Shown: positions 33,330 through 48,450, counted from the first letter of the stretch. The stretch: 64,000 bases of DNA from Diadophis punctatus similis (GCA_023053685.1 JALIGW010000029.1:1-64000); one strand, 5' to 3'. The notes: generated by a model not told the origin, from the sequence alone. Program-made: numbers and translations.

Positions 33330-34085
33330 GTGTTTGGGAGCCTTGAACAAGGAGGGGGTCGTAGTGTACCTGGATAACCCAAGATATGGTTTTACTAAAG
33401 TTTAAAAAAATATTTATTTTGCAAATAGTACTCAGTCAACAGTTAATTGCCACCACTAATACTGCATACAGTAGAGCTACACAAGGGTGTTTTTTTTAAT
33501 CCATCTTTGCACAAATAATAGATGGAGTGAATTTATCTTAGGACTGTTATACTTCAGGCTTTGCTTCTATAATGGAATAATCTTCATTCATTCATTCATT
33601 CATTCAGATAGCACACTAATATGTCAGGGGTCAGGCAAGGCAAAGGTTCTTTCTTCTGATAGAGGTATAACACTGCTGTTTTAACCAGGCTTCTTCCTAA
33701 AAGTTCCTTCCCATGGTTTAAAGATAGAACAATAGCTTAAATAGAGGAAGCCATGCCAACCTCTTCTGTATTTGAAAGGCTGCAGATCTGGATATTCATT
33801 TCTCGTCATCATCTTCCCTTTGATAGAAATGCTAGAAGATCTCATTCATAAGTGCACTAACAGCGGCTGGCAAACAATGTGAATCAATCTACTCTATGAA
33901 GCATATAGTGAAATAATGGGATTTGCCACTATAGGATAGAATGATGGCTACTAACCGAAGGGTTTAAAAGAGACTTCATAAAAATCGCATGCCTCTGAAT
34001 TCCAGCTCCTGCATAGAAGGCTTTGTGGCCTCACATTTCTGCTAAACCAAACTTGCTTAGACCCAGCCAGGCTGTTCCCCATCTA
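33330..34085. other. Unique sequence with a small (ATTC)n tract
   Basis: No gene seen. An ATTC tetranucleotide run is at about 33584-33605. Confidence 0.35.
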
Positions 34086-34312
34086 AACTAATCAAGGAGA
34101 GAAGCAACTTAGAACTAAGGAGAAATTTCTTGACAGTTAGAACAATTAATCCGTGGAACAGCTTGCCTCCAGAAGTTGTGAATGCTCCAACACTGGAAGT
34201 TTTTAAGAAGATGTTGGATAACCATTTGTCTGAAGTGATGTAGGGTTTCCTGCCTAAGCAGGGGGTTGGACTAGAAGACCTCCAAGGTCCCTTCCAATTC
34301 TGTTGTTGTCAT
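34086..34312 (+). mobile_element. CR1 LINE 3' end, plus strand
   Basis: Truncated CR1 end: CAAGGAGAGAAGCAACTTAG, then CAGCTTGCCTCCAGAAGTTG, and the terminus AGCAGGGGGTTGGACTAGAA and GGTCCCTTCCAATTCTG. Its 3' end runs directly into the ATT microsatellite. Confidence 0.85.

Positions 34313-36383
<2,071 letters not shown>

Positions 36384-36473
<90 letters not shown>
36384..36473. repeat. (ATT)n microsatellite
   Basis: About 30 ATT units, directly at the truncated 5' end of the R4-type LINE. Confidence 0.95.
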
Positions 36474-36474
<1 letters not shown>

Positions 36475-36701
36475 ACTCTCTTAGGCTCATTAACCTTTTT
36501 ACAGGTGTTTCCCTTTTGAGACTGTCCTGCTTATGTTTTTACTTCAAAGTAAATTGCACCAAAATCAGTGGGATTTACTCCTGAATAAACACCGAGAAGC
36601 TCCTAATTGCTCCAGCTCTAAAGACAAGATCCGAGAGCAGGAAACAATATCAGATTGGAAACCAGACTGGTAAAAGACAGAAATTACACTACTGACAATG
36701 C

Positions 36702-37297
<596 letters not shown>

Positions 37298-37305
37298 GAC
37301 AATGC

Positions 37306-37998
37306 ATTATCTCACACATAGACACATTTCTGAAGAACATTTTCATTTACGGTAAGTCATAATGCTGCTATCTATCTTTTCTACAGCAATGCAATACATT
37401 CATTCATATTTGAGGAGTGCACGTATGATTGGACAATATATGCCAGTGTAATATACTGTAAAGTGTAGGGAAAATGAACAGGTATTGGATCTGCATTCAG
37501 CTTCAGAATTACTTTGCAGTCTCCAAAACCTCCTCTGATCATGCCACTGAAGCTCAGACAAATGTTTTCCATTTTCAGGCAGGAAAGCAAATAAAAGCCT
37601 TGTTTTGTGTAGCTTTGGAATGGTTAAAAACCTTGTAGACTCAAACAAAAAAGCCACCCTCCCTTATTTTGCACTATGGTAAATTCTTCAGAATAACAGC
37701 TTAAAGGGGAGGGGAGGGGCAGCTGCCAGCCAGCACAAAGTTGCCTCCTCCCTCATTAAACAAATGGGATGAGCTGCAGCTTCTCAAACATTATTTAATG
37801 TTTCTTCCAGCTTCTCAATTTTTGGCCATATAGATGCTATTACTCTGTCATGTATCCCAGGCAGCATAGCCAATGGGAGGAATTTATGGAAGTTTCATTA
37901 GGGCCACCAGATATAGATTGCAAATACCCATGTGACCACTAGATGGAAGCAAAGGATTTAGCATTGTCTCTCTGGTTCCCTCTACTGGTTCTACAGAT
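37306..37998. other. Unique sequence, no gene seen
   Basis: No repeats recognised. A compact G/C-balanced block at about 37690-37870 is repeat-free but has no clear feature. Confidence 0.3.
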
Positions 37999-38006
37999 AT
38001 GTGTAC

Positions 38007-38314
38007 CAGTGGTGGGTTTCAATTTTTTTAACTACTGGTTCTGTGGGCGTGGCTTGGTGGGTGTGGCGTGGCTTCATGGGAGTGGCTTGGTGGAAGTGGC
38101 AGGGGAAGGATACTGTAAAATCTCCATTCCCTCCCCACTCCAGGGGAAGATACTGCAAAATCCCCATTTCCTCCCGATCAGCTGGGACTCAGCAGGCAGA
38201 GAATAGATGGGGGCGGGGCCAGTCAGAGGTGGTATTTACCGGTTCTCCGAACTACTCAAAATTTCCGCTACTGGTTCTCCAGAACTGGTCAGAACCTGCT
38301 GAAACCCACCTCCG
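38007..38314. mobile_element. hAT-type element, GAGAACCGGTAG family (copy 3)
   Basis: A 308-bp element, inverted relative to copies 1 and 2, starting CAGTGGTGGGTTTCAA and ending TGAAACCCACCTCCG, with exact duplication ATGTGTAC (37999-38006, 38315-38322). Confidence 0.88.
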
Positions 38315-38322
38315 ATGTGTAC

Positions 38323-39576
38323 CCTAGACCTATATCTCTAATGTGCATCTGATAGCCCTAAAATAAAATCCATCATTTAGAGAGTAATGAACCCTGCTCT
38401 ATGCAATTGCAGGTCCCGATTGGTTGCTGTAATTTGCCAACTACTTTTGCTTGTAAGTTAAATTGAATTTATGTCAGACTGTCACATCCGAAGCCTTTAG
38501 CTCTGACAGACCACTAACTTGATCCCATCAAGGAAAAATGTGGTAACTTTGATTAGGAAGATTCTCTGCTTGGGGCAGAGGTTATATGGAACGCCAACGG
38601 GACTTGAAGGGCATCAATTAAATGATGTTTATCTTGTCTGGAACTACTATCAGATCCTTAATCTTATTCCACTTTAATTGATAAACATAAAAAAGGAGTG
38701 CATCTGACCTATATGTATTTCTTGTGCTTTAGGAGCAGTACAGAAACACTACTGCTTTATATCCTTCATAGCAAAAACAAGAATCTTCTAATTGAAATCC
38801 GACATGATTGTGATGACACACAATTTACTGGATCACAGTCCACCAAAAATCCCATTTGGAATTCTATCTATTGTATGTGTACTGAAGATCTTTGCTGTCA
38901 TCTAGGGCTAATTTGGATAATGCAGTCCACATCAGATGCATGAAATAGTCGTAAGTTAGGGCTTTCGTGGATTTAAAAGAGACCTGTCAGCCCATTGAGG
39001 CAGTCCAGAGAAAAAGCACCAACCAAAAGTATTAGCACCATCTTTATTGTAAGGTTAGAGTAACAGAATCTTACAAGTCTGAAAGTACATTTCCCCCCCT
39101 CTCAACTGTATGGTCTAAAAATCTAGGGAAGGTCTCTTCGGAGATGCTTGCAATGTCTCCAATGCTTCTGTGGGCTAAGCTGCCTTTTCTCTGTTGCTTG
39201 GTTTGTAGGTCCTCCTCTTCTTCTTGTCTTTCAAGGACTTTTTCACAGATCACAGACCAAAGGTAGATACTATGTTGTATATGTACTAACAACATACAAC
39301 TTACCTCCATAACTAATAGTCTATCAATTAAATAATGTTGGTGTCACATTTAATGTTGGTGTCACTTTTACTTAATGGTCGCATTCTGTAGAACATTTTA
39401 TCCCTTGTTTCTCCTTTTACCATTCTCCCTTTACCTGACCACCCTTTAAGCAACTTCCTCAGCCCCAATCCTATTTTAGGTTTTTTGTTTTTTTAATGGT
39501 TTCAATTTTGATTAAGTTTGGTGGGGCAGATGGTGATTTGAGATAGAGAGAAGGATTCACTCACCCCATTCCATTC
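38323..39576. other. Unique sequence, no gene seen
   Basis: Nothing recognised. Confidence 0.3.
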
Positions 39577-40200
39577 CTTCTTTTTTTTTAAAAAAAAATA
39601 GTTTTTACTGGAATTTTCCAAGTTAAAAACAAAACAACATAAAACGCAAACATATAGAACACACACACACATAAAATGCAATTCCACTAATACAGCTTTA
39701 CAGCATCGGAATTTTCCTTCTCAATTCTACATTCTTCCTAATTATGGCTATTGTTTTATACTTAAACATTTTTTAGCTTTATCTATTCATTTTGTACACT
39801 ATTAATTAATAATAATTAAGGAGCCGAGGTGGCGCAGTGGTTAAATGCAGCTACTGCAGGCTACTCCAACTGACTGCTAGTTCAGCAGTTCAGCTGTTCA
39901 AATCTCACCAGGCTCAAGGTTGACTCAGCCTTCCATCCTTCTGAGGTGGGTAAAATGAGGACCCAGATTGTTGGGGGCAATATGCTGAACCCTGTAAACC
40001 GCTTAGAGAGGGCTGTAAAGCACTATGAAGCGGTATATAAGTCTAAGTGCTATTGCTATTGCTATTGCTAATTATACACTGTTATATACATTATCTTACA
40101 ACCATTTAAATAACCATGGGTATTCCTTTGCTTTTCAAATCACTCTGCTTTTGAGATTAAAAGAACGTTTCTTCCTCTTCAAAACTCCCTCCGCCTGTCT
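39577..40200 (-). mobile_element. L1 3' UTR fragment, minus strand, interrupted by a SINE
   Basis: Starts with a T/A-rich tail (CTTTTTTTTTAAAAAAAAAT) and AAAACAAAACAACATAAAAC-type sequence resembling the 3' end of the L1 at 24812. Continues after the SINE with similar A/T-rich sequence to about 40200. No coding region is visible, so the family call is by similarity of the tail only. Confidence 0.45.
39820..40069 (+). mobile_element. Sauria (ACA-type) SINE, full length
   Basis: tRNA-derived head (GAGCCGAGGTGGCGCAGTGG with the A box TGGCGCAGTGG; B box-like GTTCAAATCTC at about 39897), conserved body (CTTCCATCCTTCTGAGGTGG; GTAAACCGCTTAGAGAGGGC) and a tail of TATTGC hexamers. The 3' end type is shared with BovB LINEs, which mobilise this family. 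Confidence 0.9.
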
Positions 40201-41249
40201 TATTTGGGGAAATTAAGCCTCCATGTGTGGTGTATTGGATGTGACTGCATGGTTATACACTGGATCCATGCTCCCATGCATCATGTGGAGCGAGCCTTTT
40301 TCCCTTGGACTTTGATTCTGTGCTTTTCCCTCTCCTCCCCTTCCCCATTTTAGGCTTAGCTAGGAACATTTGCTAAACAATATTCCCTCCCCCATAAAAC
40401 CCTACTGTGTGAGCAATGACTTGGAGAGCAAGGTTAGTCATAGGGAGGGCAGTGCAAAGGTCTGCTGCTCAAAGGAAGAGCAGAGTGACTATTGTAAAAA
40501 GGGCCGATTTAGTGACATGTTTATGTCTGTGACTTCAGCAGTGCTACCTGATGGCACTTGAGCAGGCAAAGCTAATTTGTTCAAGACCTCCCACTATTAA
40601 TGTACAGGGACTAAACATTAAGTATACTCTGAGCAGCCACCCTACAGATGACCCCTTCATCTCAGATAGTCCAGTGTATGCTTCTTGTCTTTCCTTCATG
40701 ATACACTGTTGGGGATGGGGTATGGTTGCAATACGGTTTTTAAAGTGGTGAAGGTCCATGTCACAGGTTGGCCCTGCTATATAGAGAGATGCTGCACACA
40801 GTTCCCTTGGCAAATGTAGTGACTGCAGCTATGAGCTACATGAATAATATTATACCAAATGGACAGCCAAAGCATGGCTTTATGGTCATCTACAGTGAAC
40901 CCAATTTGCAAAGGGACAGTTTGTCAGTATCTGCTGCATTGCTCACCAATGGCATCGGATTGCCCGATTGTTTAGAATGGTCCTGGTCTGGAGAAGGTTG
41001 CAATGCAGCCTGCAACTTCCAAGACAGGAAGAAGGAGGATTTTAGAAGAGGAGACAAAACGGAGAACCATGAGAATGCTTTTCTAAACCTATTGTGTAAT
41101 GAAGAATTCTAAGTTACAACCTACCCTGGGTTCTTAAGAACTCAGTAAGAAACAACACAACAGGAACTATCATCAGGAACATCCCAACTGCTCCCACCAG
41201 AGCTTTAGTGGACAAGTGTTGTAAGATCACTGGTTATTTCCACTGGAAG
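40201..41249. other. Unique sequence, no gene seen
   Basis: A 114-codon plus-strand frame at 40768-41112 has no recognisable domain. Nothing else stands out. Confidence 0.3.
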
Positions 41250-41906
41250 GTAACACGTAGCTTCTTCTCCGGTAATATCACACTACTAACCAGAGCATAC
41301 AAAACATTCGCCAGACCAATCCTCGAATACAGCTCATCTGTCTGGAACCCACACCACATATCAGACATAAATACATTAGAAAGTGTCCAGAGAAACTTTA
41401 CAAGAAGAGTCCTCCACTCCTCTACTCGCAACAGAATACCTTACGCAACCAGACTTGAAATCCTGGGCTTAGAAAGCTTAGATTCCTTAGAACTACGTCG
41501 TCTTCGGCACAACCTAAGCATAGCTCATAAAATTATCTGCTACAACATCCTTCCTGTCAACGACTACTTCAGCTTCAACCACAACAATACACAAGCACAC
41601 AACAGATACAAACTCAAAGTGAACTGCTCCAAACTTGACTGTAGAAAATACGACTTTAGCAACAGAGTGGTAAATGCCTGGAACTCACTACCTGACTCTG
41701 TGGTTTCATCACCAAACCCCCAAAACTTTACCCTTAGACTGTCCACTGTTGACCTCACCTGATTCCTAAGAGGTCAGTAAGGGGCGTGCATAAGTGCACC
41801 AGCGTGCCTACCGTCCCTGTCCTAATGTTCCCTCTTATCAGTACTCATCTTATGTATATAAACAATGTTATATCTATGTATATTACCAACACGTACTTGA
41901 CAAAGA

Positions 41907-41985
<79 letters not shown>

Positions 41986-41986
41986 A
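41250..41986 (+). mobile_element. Rex1/Jockey-group LINE 3' end, plus strand
   Basis: Encodes the C-terminal region RSFFSGNITLLTRAYKTFAR, PILEYSSSVWNPHH, FTRRVLHSS, LRRLRHNLSIAHKI, then NSLPDSVVSSP, ending in a stop at about 41760. About 80 bp of AAAT repeats form the tail (41905-41986). It is the same family as the copies at 57322-60017. 5'-truncated within the post-RT region. Confidence 0.85.
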
Positions 41987-42008
41987 ATCATTGGTACCGA
42001 AGTGAAAT

Positions 42009-42132
42009 GGCCATCTGCATTGACGATGTTACTTAGTTTGGGTAATGAAATATCTGCAAGAAAACAACCAAGCTCACATAGCACCAAGGACCCCACAGTT
42101 CAACCCTGAGTTATAAACATTCTCTTCTACAG
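42009..42132 (+). mobile_element. Penelope-like repeat fragment, plus strand
   Basis: Reads TTGACGA (42020-42026), one base, stem GTTACT/GGGTAAT, GAAA (42047-42050), then TCTGCAAGAAAACAACCAAG and CACCAAGGACCCC. This is the forward version of the block at 4086-4144 and is only the terminal region. Confidence 0.55.
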
Positions 42133-42254
42133 ATAGTTGTTTGACAGCATCAGTTTGAACTCCGCTTATCCCAAAACCTGATCCCTTGGCAAGCGTTTTC
42201 AACTATATCTCCTTATCCCCACACTTGTGGATAAGAGAGTTTGTGCATATGAGT

Positions 42255-42808
42255 CAGGGGTGGGTTCCTAATTTTTTTACTACCACTCTGTGGCCGTGGC
42301 TTATTTTGTGGGTATGGCTTGCCAGCCATGTGACCGGGTGGGCGTGGCTTGCCAGCCATGTGACTGGGTGGGCGTGGCTTGTCGGACTGCTGAAGGGAGG
42401 GGAACTGAGATAGGTCCTGCCGCCCATTCCCCCTCCCCTCAGCAGCTTGAGAAGCCTCAAACGTGCAAAAATGCCTAGGATCATCACCGCGTGTTCGTGG
42501 CTTCTCGGACTGCTGAAGGGAGGGGAATGGAAATAGCTCCTGCCGCCCGTTCTTTCAGCGTCTCACACGCTCCCTCAGCCATCCTCCCCTGCTTGGACTC
42601 ACTGTGGGATAGGAAGGCAGCGCATGCGCAGTGCCGGAAGCTCGGCTTCTGGGCATGCGCAGAAGAAATTTTTTTTTAAATGTTAAAAAAAATTTTTTTT
42701 AATGGTGGCGCCCAGGCACCGGCAACCGACCGCACCGGTACTGTGACATCACCAGCAGGCCACTACCGGTGCTATAGAGTGGACTGCACTGGTAGGAACC
42801 CACCACTG
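42255..42808. mobile_element. hAT-type element, GCACCGGTAGCGGCC family (copy 3)
   Basis: A 554-bp element starting CAGGGGTGGGTTCCTAA and ending GGAACCCACCACTG, with exact duplication ATATGAGT (42247-42254, 42809-42816). A GGCGTGGCTTGCCAGCCATG unit is repeated in tandem near its left end. Confidence 0.92.
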
Positions 42809-42816
42809 ATATGAGT

Positions 42817-43210
42817 TATCTTCTTTGTAATGAAGCTCTTACATTCAGAGATGGTCACATTGAACCAGCCTTGCCTTTTATTCTTTTCTTAGAAAAGTCC
42901 TTGGATGAACTTCTCGAGAGGCTGAGCTCTGAGACTCAGCAGCCTGACTTCACCTGGAATGTTGCAGGAGTAGCTGAAGGTTGACAATCATCTATACTGA
43001 CAATTTCCCCTAGGAGAGAAACTTCTTGGTTATGGAAGTGGCTCAAGTTGAGTACAAATGCCTAGATCAGGATGCTGTTCAATTTTATACCTTTGGTGCC
43101 TACTGACTTTCTATCTAAGGGGAGAGAGGGTGAGAGAAGGATGAGAAAGTAAGTGACCACACACACACTCTAATCTGCCTTTTTAGGAACCTGCCTTCAC
43201 ATCCTTTAAA
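42817..43210. other. Unique sequence, no gene seen
   Basis: Nothing recognised. Confidence 0.3.
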
Positions 43211-43218
43211 ACTTTAAT

Positions 43219-43718
43219 TTGCAGAAATTGGGCATGGCTAGTGTAGTGAAGAGAAGGACCAGGGGTGACATGATAGCAGTGTTCCAATATTTGAGGGGCT
43301 GCCACAGAGAGGAAGGGGTCAACCTATTTTCCAAGGAACCAGAAGACCAGACAAGGAATAATGGATGGAAACTGAACAAGGAGAGATTCAACCTAGAAAT
43401 AAGGAGAAATTTTCTGACAGTGAGAACAATCAATCAATGGAGCAGCTTGCCTTCAGACGTTGTGGGAGCTTCATCACTGGAAGCTTTCAAGAAGAGAGTG
43501 GACAGCCATCTGTCAGAAATTGTATAGGGTCTCCTGTTTGAGCAGGGGGTTGGGCTAGATGACCTACAAAGTCCCTTCCAAATATTTCTATTCTATTCTA
43601 TTCTATTCTATTCTATTCTATTCTATTCTATTCTATTCTATTCTATTCTATTCTATTCCATTCCATTCCCATTCCCATTCCCATTCCCATTCCCATTCCC
43701 ATTCTATTCTATTCTAAA
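43219..43718 (+). mobile_element. CR1 LINE 3' end with pentamer tail, plus strand
   Basis: Encodes the C-terminus of CR1 ORF2 in one open frame (43219-43527): RRTRGDMIAVFQYLRG, LEIRRNFLTVRTINQWSSLP, SSLEAFKKRVDSHLSE. The 3' UTR has AGCAGGGGGTTGGGCTAGAT. It ends in a pentamer tail of ATTCT that changes to CCATT (about 43585-43718). Confidence 0.9.
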
Positions 43719-44526
43719 TTAATTTATCCAGGATATTTTCAAAACTAGGGAATATTTTTTCATTGATCCTTATGTGAAATTGGTGATGGGTAGGGGTGAG
43801 CTTTTGAATTAGATCTAGGGAAAAAGAAGATGGAGGAGAGAATTTGTGATTTCTTACCCTATTTCTTGGGCAAACCTTTTGGAAAGGGAAAATAAAAGAA
43901 GGAAATTAATATATTTAATGGGGCAGGGAGAGAAAGAGAGGTGGACTAAGAGTTTAAATCCTTGGGGTTTCCCCTTCACAGTACTTTCCATATCTCTTTT
44001 CCTCCTTTCTCTTTCAGCTTCTGACCCAGTGCACTGCTGGACTTGGCCAGGCATTTTCTCAACTTCCATTTAATCAGCAGTTGCTCCAGCATACCACCCA
44101 CTCATCCAATCTTCTCTGCCTTCCCCCCTTGACTCTGGCATTGCTCTAACATGTTGCCTGACCCCAGCCAAGTCTTCCCAATGTCATTTCTCCCTCCCCC
44201 TTCTTTTATCAGGGACTCAAAAACAAAGTATGTAGACAGTCCACCCACCTGCCCAAACACGTTAACACCTTCCTTCTATCATCCAAAAACTCAAATACGA
44301 AAGATGCTCATTTTTAGGAGAAGCAGCGACGGCTGTCCAAACTACTTCCCCAAATAATGGACAAGCCTGTTCTTTCAGGGTACTGTCTGGATGAAAATGT
44401 TGTCTATTGTAACCTCTTAACCCAAATTCTGCTAATCCTAGGATTGATTGAATCATCCTGATTGAATCTGCAGCCCACAATAACTCCTGCTGAACTAATG
44501 CAGATTCATGCATTACTTGCATGATA
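43719..44526. other. Unique sequence, no gene seen
   Basis: Nothing recognised; a pyrimidine-rich stretch lies at about 44090-44210. Confidence 0.3.
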
Positions 44527-44845
44527 CTTGAGGGGCTGCCACAGAGAGGAGGGGGGTCAGGCTGTTTTCCAAGGCACCAGAAGGCCAGACAAGGAATAAT
44601 GGATGGAAGTTGACCAAAGAGAGATTCAACTTGGAAGTGAGGAGAAACTTTCTGACGGTGAGAACGATCAACCAGTGGAACAGCTTGCCTGCGGAGGTTG
44701 TGAGAGCTCCAACACTTGAGACTTTCAAAGGGGGATTGGACTGCCATTTGTCCGAAACGGTGTAGGGACTCCTGCTTGAGCAGGGGGTTGGACTAGATGA
44801 CCTACAAGGTCCCTTCCAACTCTAATAATCTGTAATCTGTAATCA
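44527..44845 (+). mobile_element. CR1 LINE 3' end, plus strand
   Basis: CTTGAGGGGCTGCCACAGAG, GAGATTCAACTTGGAAGTGA, then AGCAGGGGGTTGGACTAGAT and GGTCCCTTCCAACTCTAA, with a short AATCTGT tail. Closely related to the copy at 43219 but with frame breaks. Confidence 0.85.
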
Positions 44846-45703
44846 TGGGACTTGTGAGATCAAACAAGGGCTTTCTGTATTAGCATTCAAAGTAGCTTTG
44901 GAGCAGGGGGAAGTTTTTGACCTCATTAGAGATGTTCTTGAGTATAGAGGGGGAAAAATGAGTGCCTGAAGCCAAATAGATGAAGATCTAAGAAAAGTAG
45001 GCCCTTGCACTGCTGAGACTCAAAGCAACAGGGAATTCTGGGGGAGAACCAAGCAAAAGGCTTGTAGTGGGGAGGAAGGGGGAACTGTTAAAGCCAGCTC
45101 AGATAAGCCACACTGACACTTAAAGAATACCTAGTCAGAGTATCAGAAACATTGCAACTGTCTGCATGAGCTTCGCCAACAATGGCCAAAGTTGAAAACG
45201 CATAAAAGGACTCCTAGCTGGATCTGTCAATTTTGGAGCAACTCCTATCCCTTCCCCAGTAGAGGAAGGAGTGGACGAGAGACGATGGGCCAGAAGCCAG
45301 TTCTCAGGCTGTGGCTCTGGCAGAAGCCAGGATGTTATCTACTTGGTTTGGTCTGAGTGGTTCATACGAAGTGGTCACAGAAAGTCACATCACAAGACAG
45401 CATAACTGAGCCAAACTATACATTTTTCAATTTCAAAAGTCATCCAGTGCTTCAATCCAATGCTCAGGGGGATGCCAGGTCTTCAAAAGGCTGTAGAGAA
45501 GGTACACCGGAATCAGGCCATTTGGATTTCAGGAGACTGAAACTACGGCGAAGAAGGCACCCTTCCTAGAATTACTCGTATTTTCTTTCCTTCATTTACG
45601 GTAACCCCCGACATCATGTGATTTTAGTCTTTTATGCACACTGGAGCTGGATGTCTTGTGAGCAATTTTTAAATCAACATTCAGGAGGAGGCTCAGAGGC
45701 ACG

Positions 45704-45737
<34 letters not shown>

Positions 45738-47544
45738 ATGCACACACACAGTGAGTGAAAAAAAAGAGTCTGAGCAAAGTGTTCAGTGCTTAGAATTGAA
45801 AATAATCAAACAGCTGCTTTTTTACTGAAGAAGTCTATGCTTCCTTTTGAGGAAAATGGGGAATAGGAAGCCACTTGCAAGAGATGACCAGGTTGAGCCT
45901 GAGGGAGGGGTCAAACACATTATCAGTCCTGAGTCTCTGCGCTCTCACAAGAGATCTAAGTCCAGCCCACCTGAATTCATTTCTTAACTCTCGCTGATTT
46001 CCCTTGACCGTTAATTGGTCAGATTCTTGTGGAGAGCTTAAGCTTGCAATAAATCTTTATACTCATTTGAACTGCCTGAATCTCCTGATTTCCCAGGCAC
46101 GTGACACCCACTTGGGTCAAGGGGCCGTAATTAACCTTTCTGGCAGAGATGTTATGTGCGCACAGTATGAGAGAAGACACTTCATGGAGTCAGTGGCAAA
46201 GGTAAAGCTAAACTGTTCATTAATCAGAGTGATTGATCCTGACAATGACCTCTAATTTTGACAGTGAAATCATCATCATCATCATTATCATCATCATCAT
46301 CATCATCATCGCCAATGCACCTTATTGACCTGCTCCAGACATCTTGGCACGTCTGTCCCAAATATCCCATCCAAAATCAAAAATTAAAAAGAAAGAGGCC
46401 ATTTTCTCTGTGCACCTCCTCCCTCAAATTATTGTCAAAACTTAATTTAGAGAACACCCCTGGGCCAAATCAAGTAAGAAGAACATCAGCAAAGGAGAGG
46501 TTTTTTTTTTTTTAAATTATTTGATAAGGAAATGCTTCGAAGAATCTTGTTATCCAGATTGAAACACAATTTTTCTATAATTCCAAAAAGATTTTGCTAC
46601 TTTATTAGGAAAACAAATGCAATGTTCCACTATTGCATGCATTGCAAAAAGATGCCAGATAATTATTTATTCATCCTATCATCACAGCATTTTCTAAATG
46701 GACCATCCCTCTGGTGCAGGGACTATAAATCTAGACTCAGATCTAGACCACAGTTGCTAGGGAATTCTGGGAGTTGAAGTCCACATATTTGGAGGGTTGC
46801 CACTTTGTGGGTAAACTAAAGTTACATGTTATTGTATTATTTTATATTTATATGTCACCAATCAACTTAGAATTCTAGATATAAGATCAGTAAAATATCT
46901 GACTGACTAAACTAACAGAAAAAGTCTATAGGAATAGTGAACATGCTGATAACAATTATATTATCAAAGTCTTCCAAAAGTTAAAGTCTTTAATTAGTTA
47001 AAGATTATTATTAATAAGGGAAATAAAATAACCCCCCCTCCCCCGGAAGGGAGTGCAGAGCTGAAGGCAGCCACTGGAACATCCCATCTCTCTCGATCAA
47101 GCCACAGCTGGATGGATCAAAGGCTGAAGCAATCAGGAACAAGTGTCACTTCCAAATTCATTTCAAAGGAAGCCATCCGTCCATCTGAACCACTGAATAA
47201 CATTAATTCTCTGAGCTGCCTACAGAGCAATTAGAACATTAAAAAAAGGAAACACAACAACAAAGACCAGCAAAAAATAGCTTCAGCAACAGAAATAATT
47301 ATAATATGACCATCATTTTTCCGTGGCAGGGTTTATATATGGAACAAATTGCCTTCGGTGTTGGCGAGCTTCCTCTTGACTGCCATCTAGAAGGGGTTGA
47401 AATCATGTATTTTGATCTGGCACTTTAAGTTTTGTTTTGTTTTATGCTACTGGTTTATATAATTGTATTTCTGTAAACCATATTCTATGCCCATAAGCCT
47501 TTGAGCTTTGCTTTGTGAAGACTGTCCATAATCTAGTTGTTGCA
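44846..47544. other. Mostly unique sequence with small repeats
   Basis: No exon recognised in 2.7 kb. It holds a (CA)n tract at about 45704-45735, an (ATC)n tract at about 46269-46310, and a decayed copy of the 125-213 MITE at about 46750-46810 (GGGAATTCTGGGAGTTGAAG). Confidence 0.4.
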
Positions 47545-47900
47545 GAAGTAGTCCTTGACTTGCAATTGTTCACTTAGTGACCATTTGAAGTTGCAACAGC
47601 ATTGAAAAAAGTGACATGTCTACTTTTCACACTGATCGTTGCAGCATCTCAGAATTCGGGCACTTGACAACTGGCATGTATTTAGGACAGTTGCAGGTCT
47701 CATGGTCATGTGATCACCATTTGTAAACTTCCCAGCTGACTTCCAATGAGCAAAGTCAATGGGGGGAGGAGCAAGATTTGCCTAACGTCCGCATGATTCG
47801 CTTAACACCTGTGGCAAAAATATCATAAAATGAGGCACAGCTTAACAGCAGAAATTTTGAGCTTAATCGTGGTCATAAGTCCTCAACGTATGACCACAAT
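47545..47900. repeat. Old unclassified interspersed repeat
   Basis: Contains GTCCTTGACTTGCAATTGTT, TTAGTGACCATTTGAAGTTG, TCATGGTCATGTGATCACC, and GTGGTCATAAGTCCTCAACG. These are landmarks of a repeat common in reptile genomes, marked by TTA/GACC motifs. A second, more diverged copy lies at 61245-61585. I cannot give its class; no inverted ends or frames are left. Confidence 0.45.
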
Positions 47901-47902
47901 TT

Positions 47903-48057
47903 TTTTCTTTCGACTTTTTCTTAAAAAGTACTGAGAAGGCATTAGTACAGGTGGGGCAGTGGTGGGGCAATGGTCATAAGTCCCGACCTCTGCCCCACCA
48001 CTGCCCCACCTGTACTAATGCCTTCTCAGTACTTTTTAAGAAAAAGTCAAAAGAAAA
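47903..48057. repeat. Near-perfect hairpin, 67-bp arms
   Basis: Left arm 47903-47969 and right arm 47991-48057 are reverse complements with one mismatch; the 21-nt centre reads ATGGTCATAAGTCCCGACCT plus one C. The left arm begins at the end of the old repeat (47545-47900), and the centre repeats its GGTCATAAGTCC motif. Confidence 0.95.
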
Positions 48058-48235
48058 GCATAATGACAAACTATTGTTTCAGTGAAGGCTGTTTTTTGGG
48101 GGGACAGCTGGGCTGATGAGCAGGCTTTAACTGCCTAACCGGTGGTGCTAAATATGCCACAAAACTGGATCTATGAAGTTTGGTAAGAAGATGTCTGTAA
48201 GCTCATGTCAACAAATACAATAGTGCTCAACTAAA

Positions 48236-48450
48236 AGAATAGAATAGAATAGAATAGAATAGAATAGAATAGAATAGAATAGAATAGAATAGAATAGAAT
48301 AGAATAGAATAGAATAGAATAGAATAGAATAGAATAGAATTCTTTATTGGCCAAGTGTGATTGGACACACAAGGAATTTGTCTTTGGTGCATATGCTCTC
48401 AGTGTACATAAAAGGAAAGATACGTTTGTTAAGAATCATGAGGATTCTTG
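48236..48450 (-). mobile_element. CR1/L2-L3 group LINE 3' end with AGAAT tail, minus strand
   Basis: About 105 bp of AGAAT pentamers (48236-48340), then TTCTTTATTGGCCAAGTGTG, GGAATTTGTCTTTGGTGCAT and AGTGTACATAAAAG. It is the same 3' end as at 23789-23870 without the MITE. Severely 5'-truncated. Confidence 0.85.

Noticed and set aside
40768..41112. 114-codon plus-strand frame
   Set aside because: Not low-complexity, but no domain, no homologue I can recall, no splice or start context; most likely chance.
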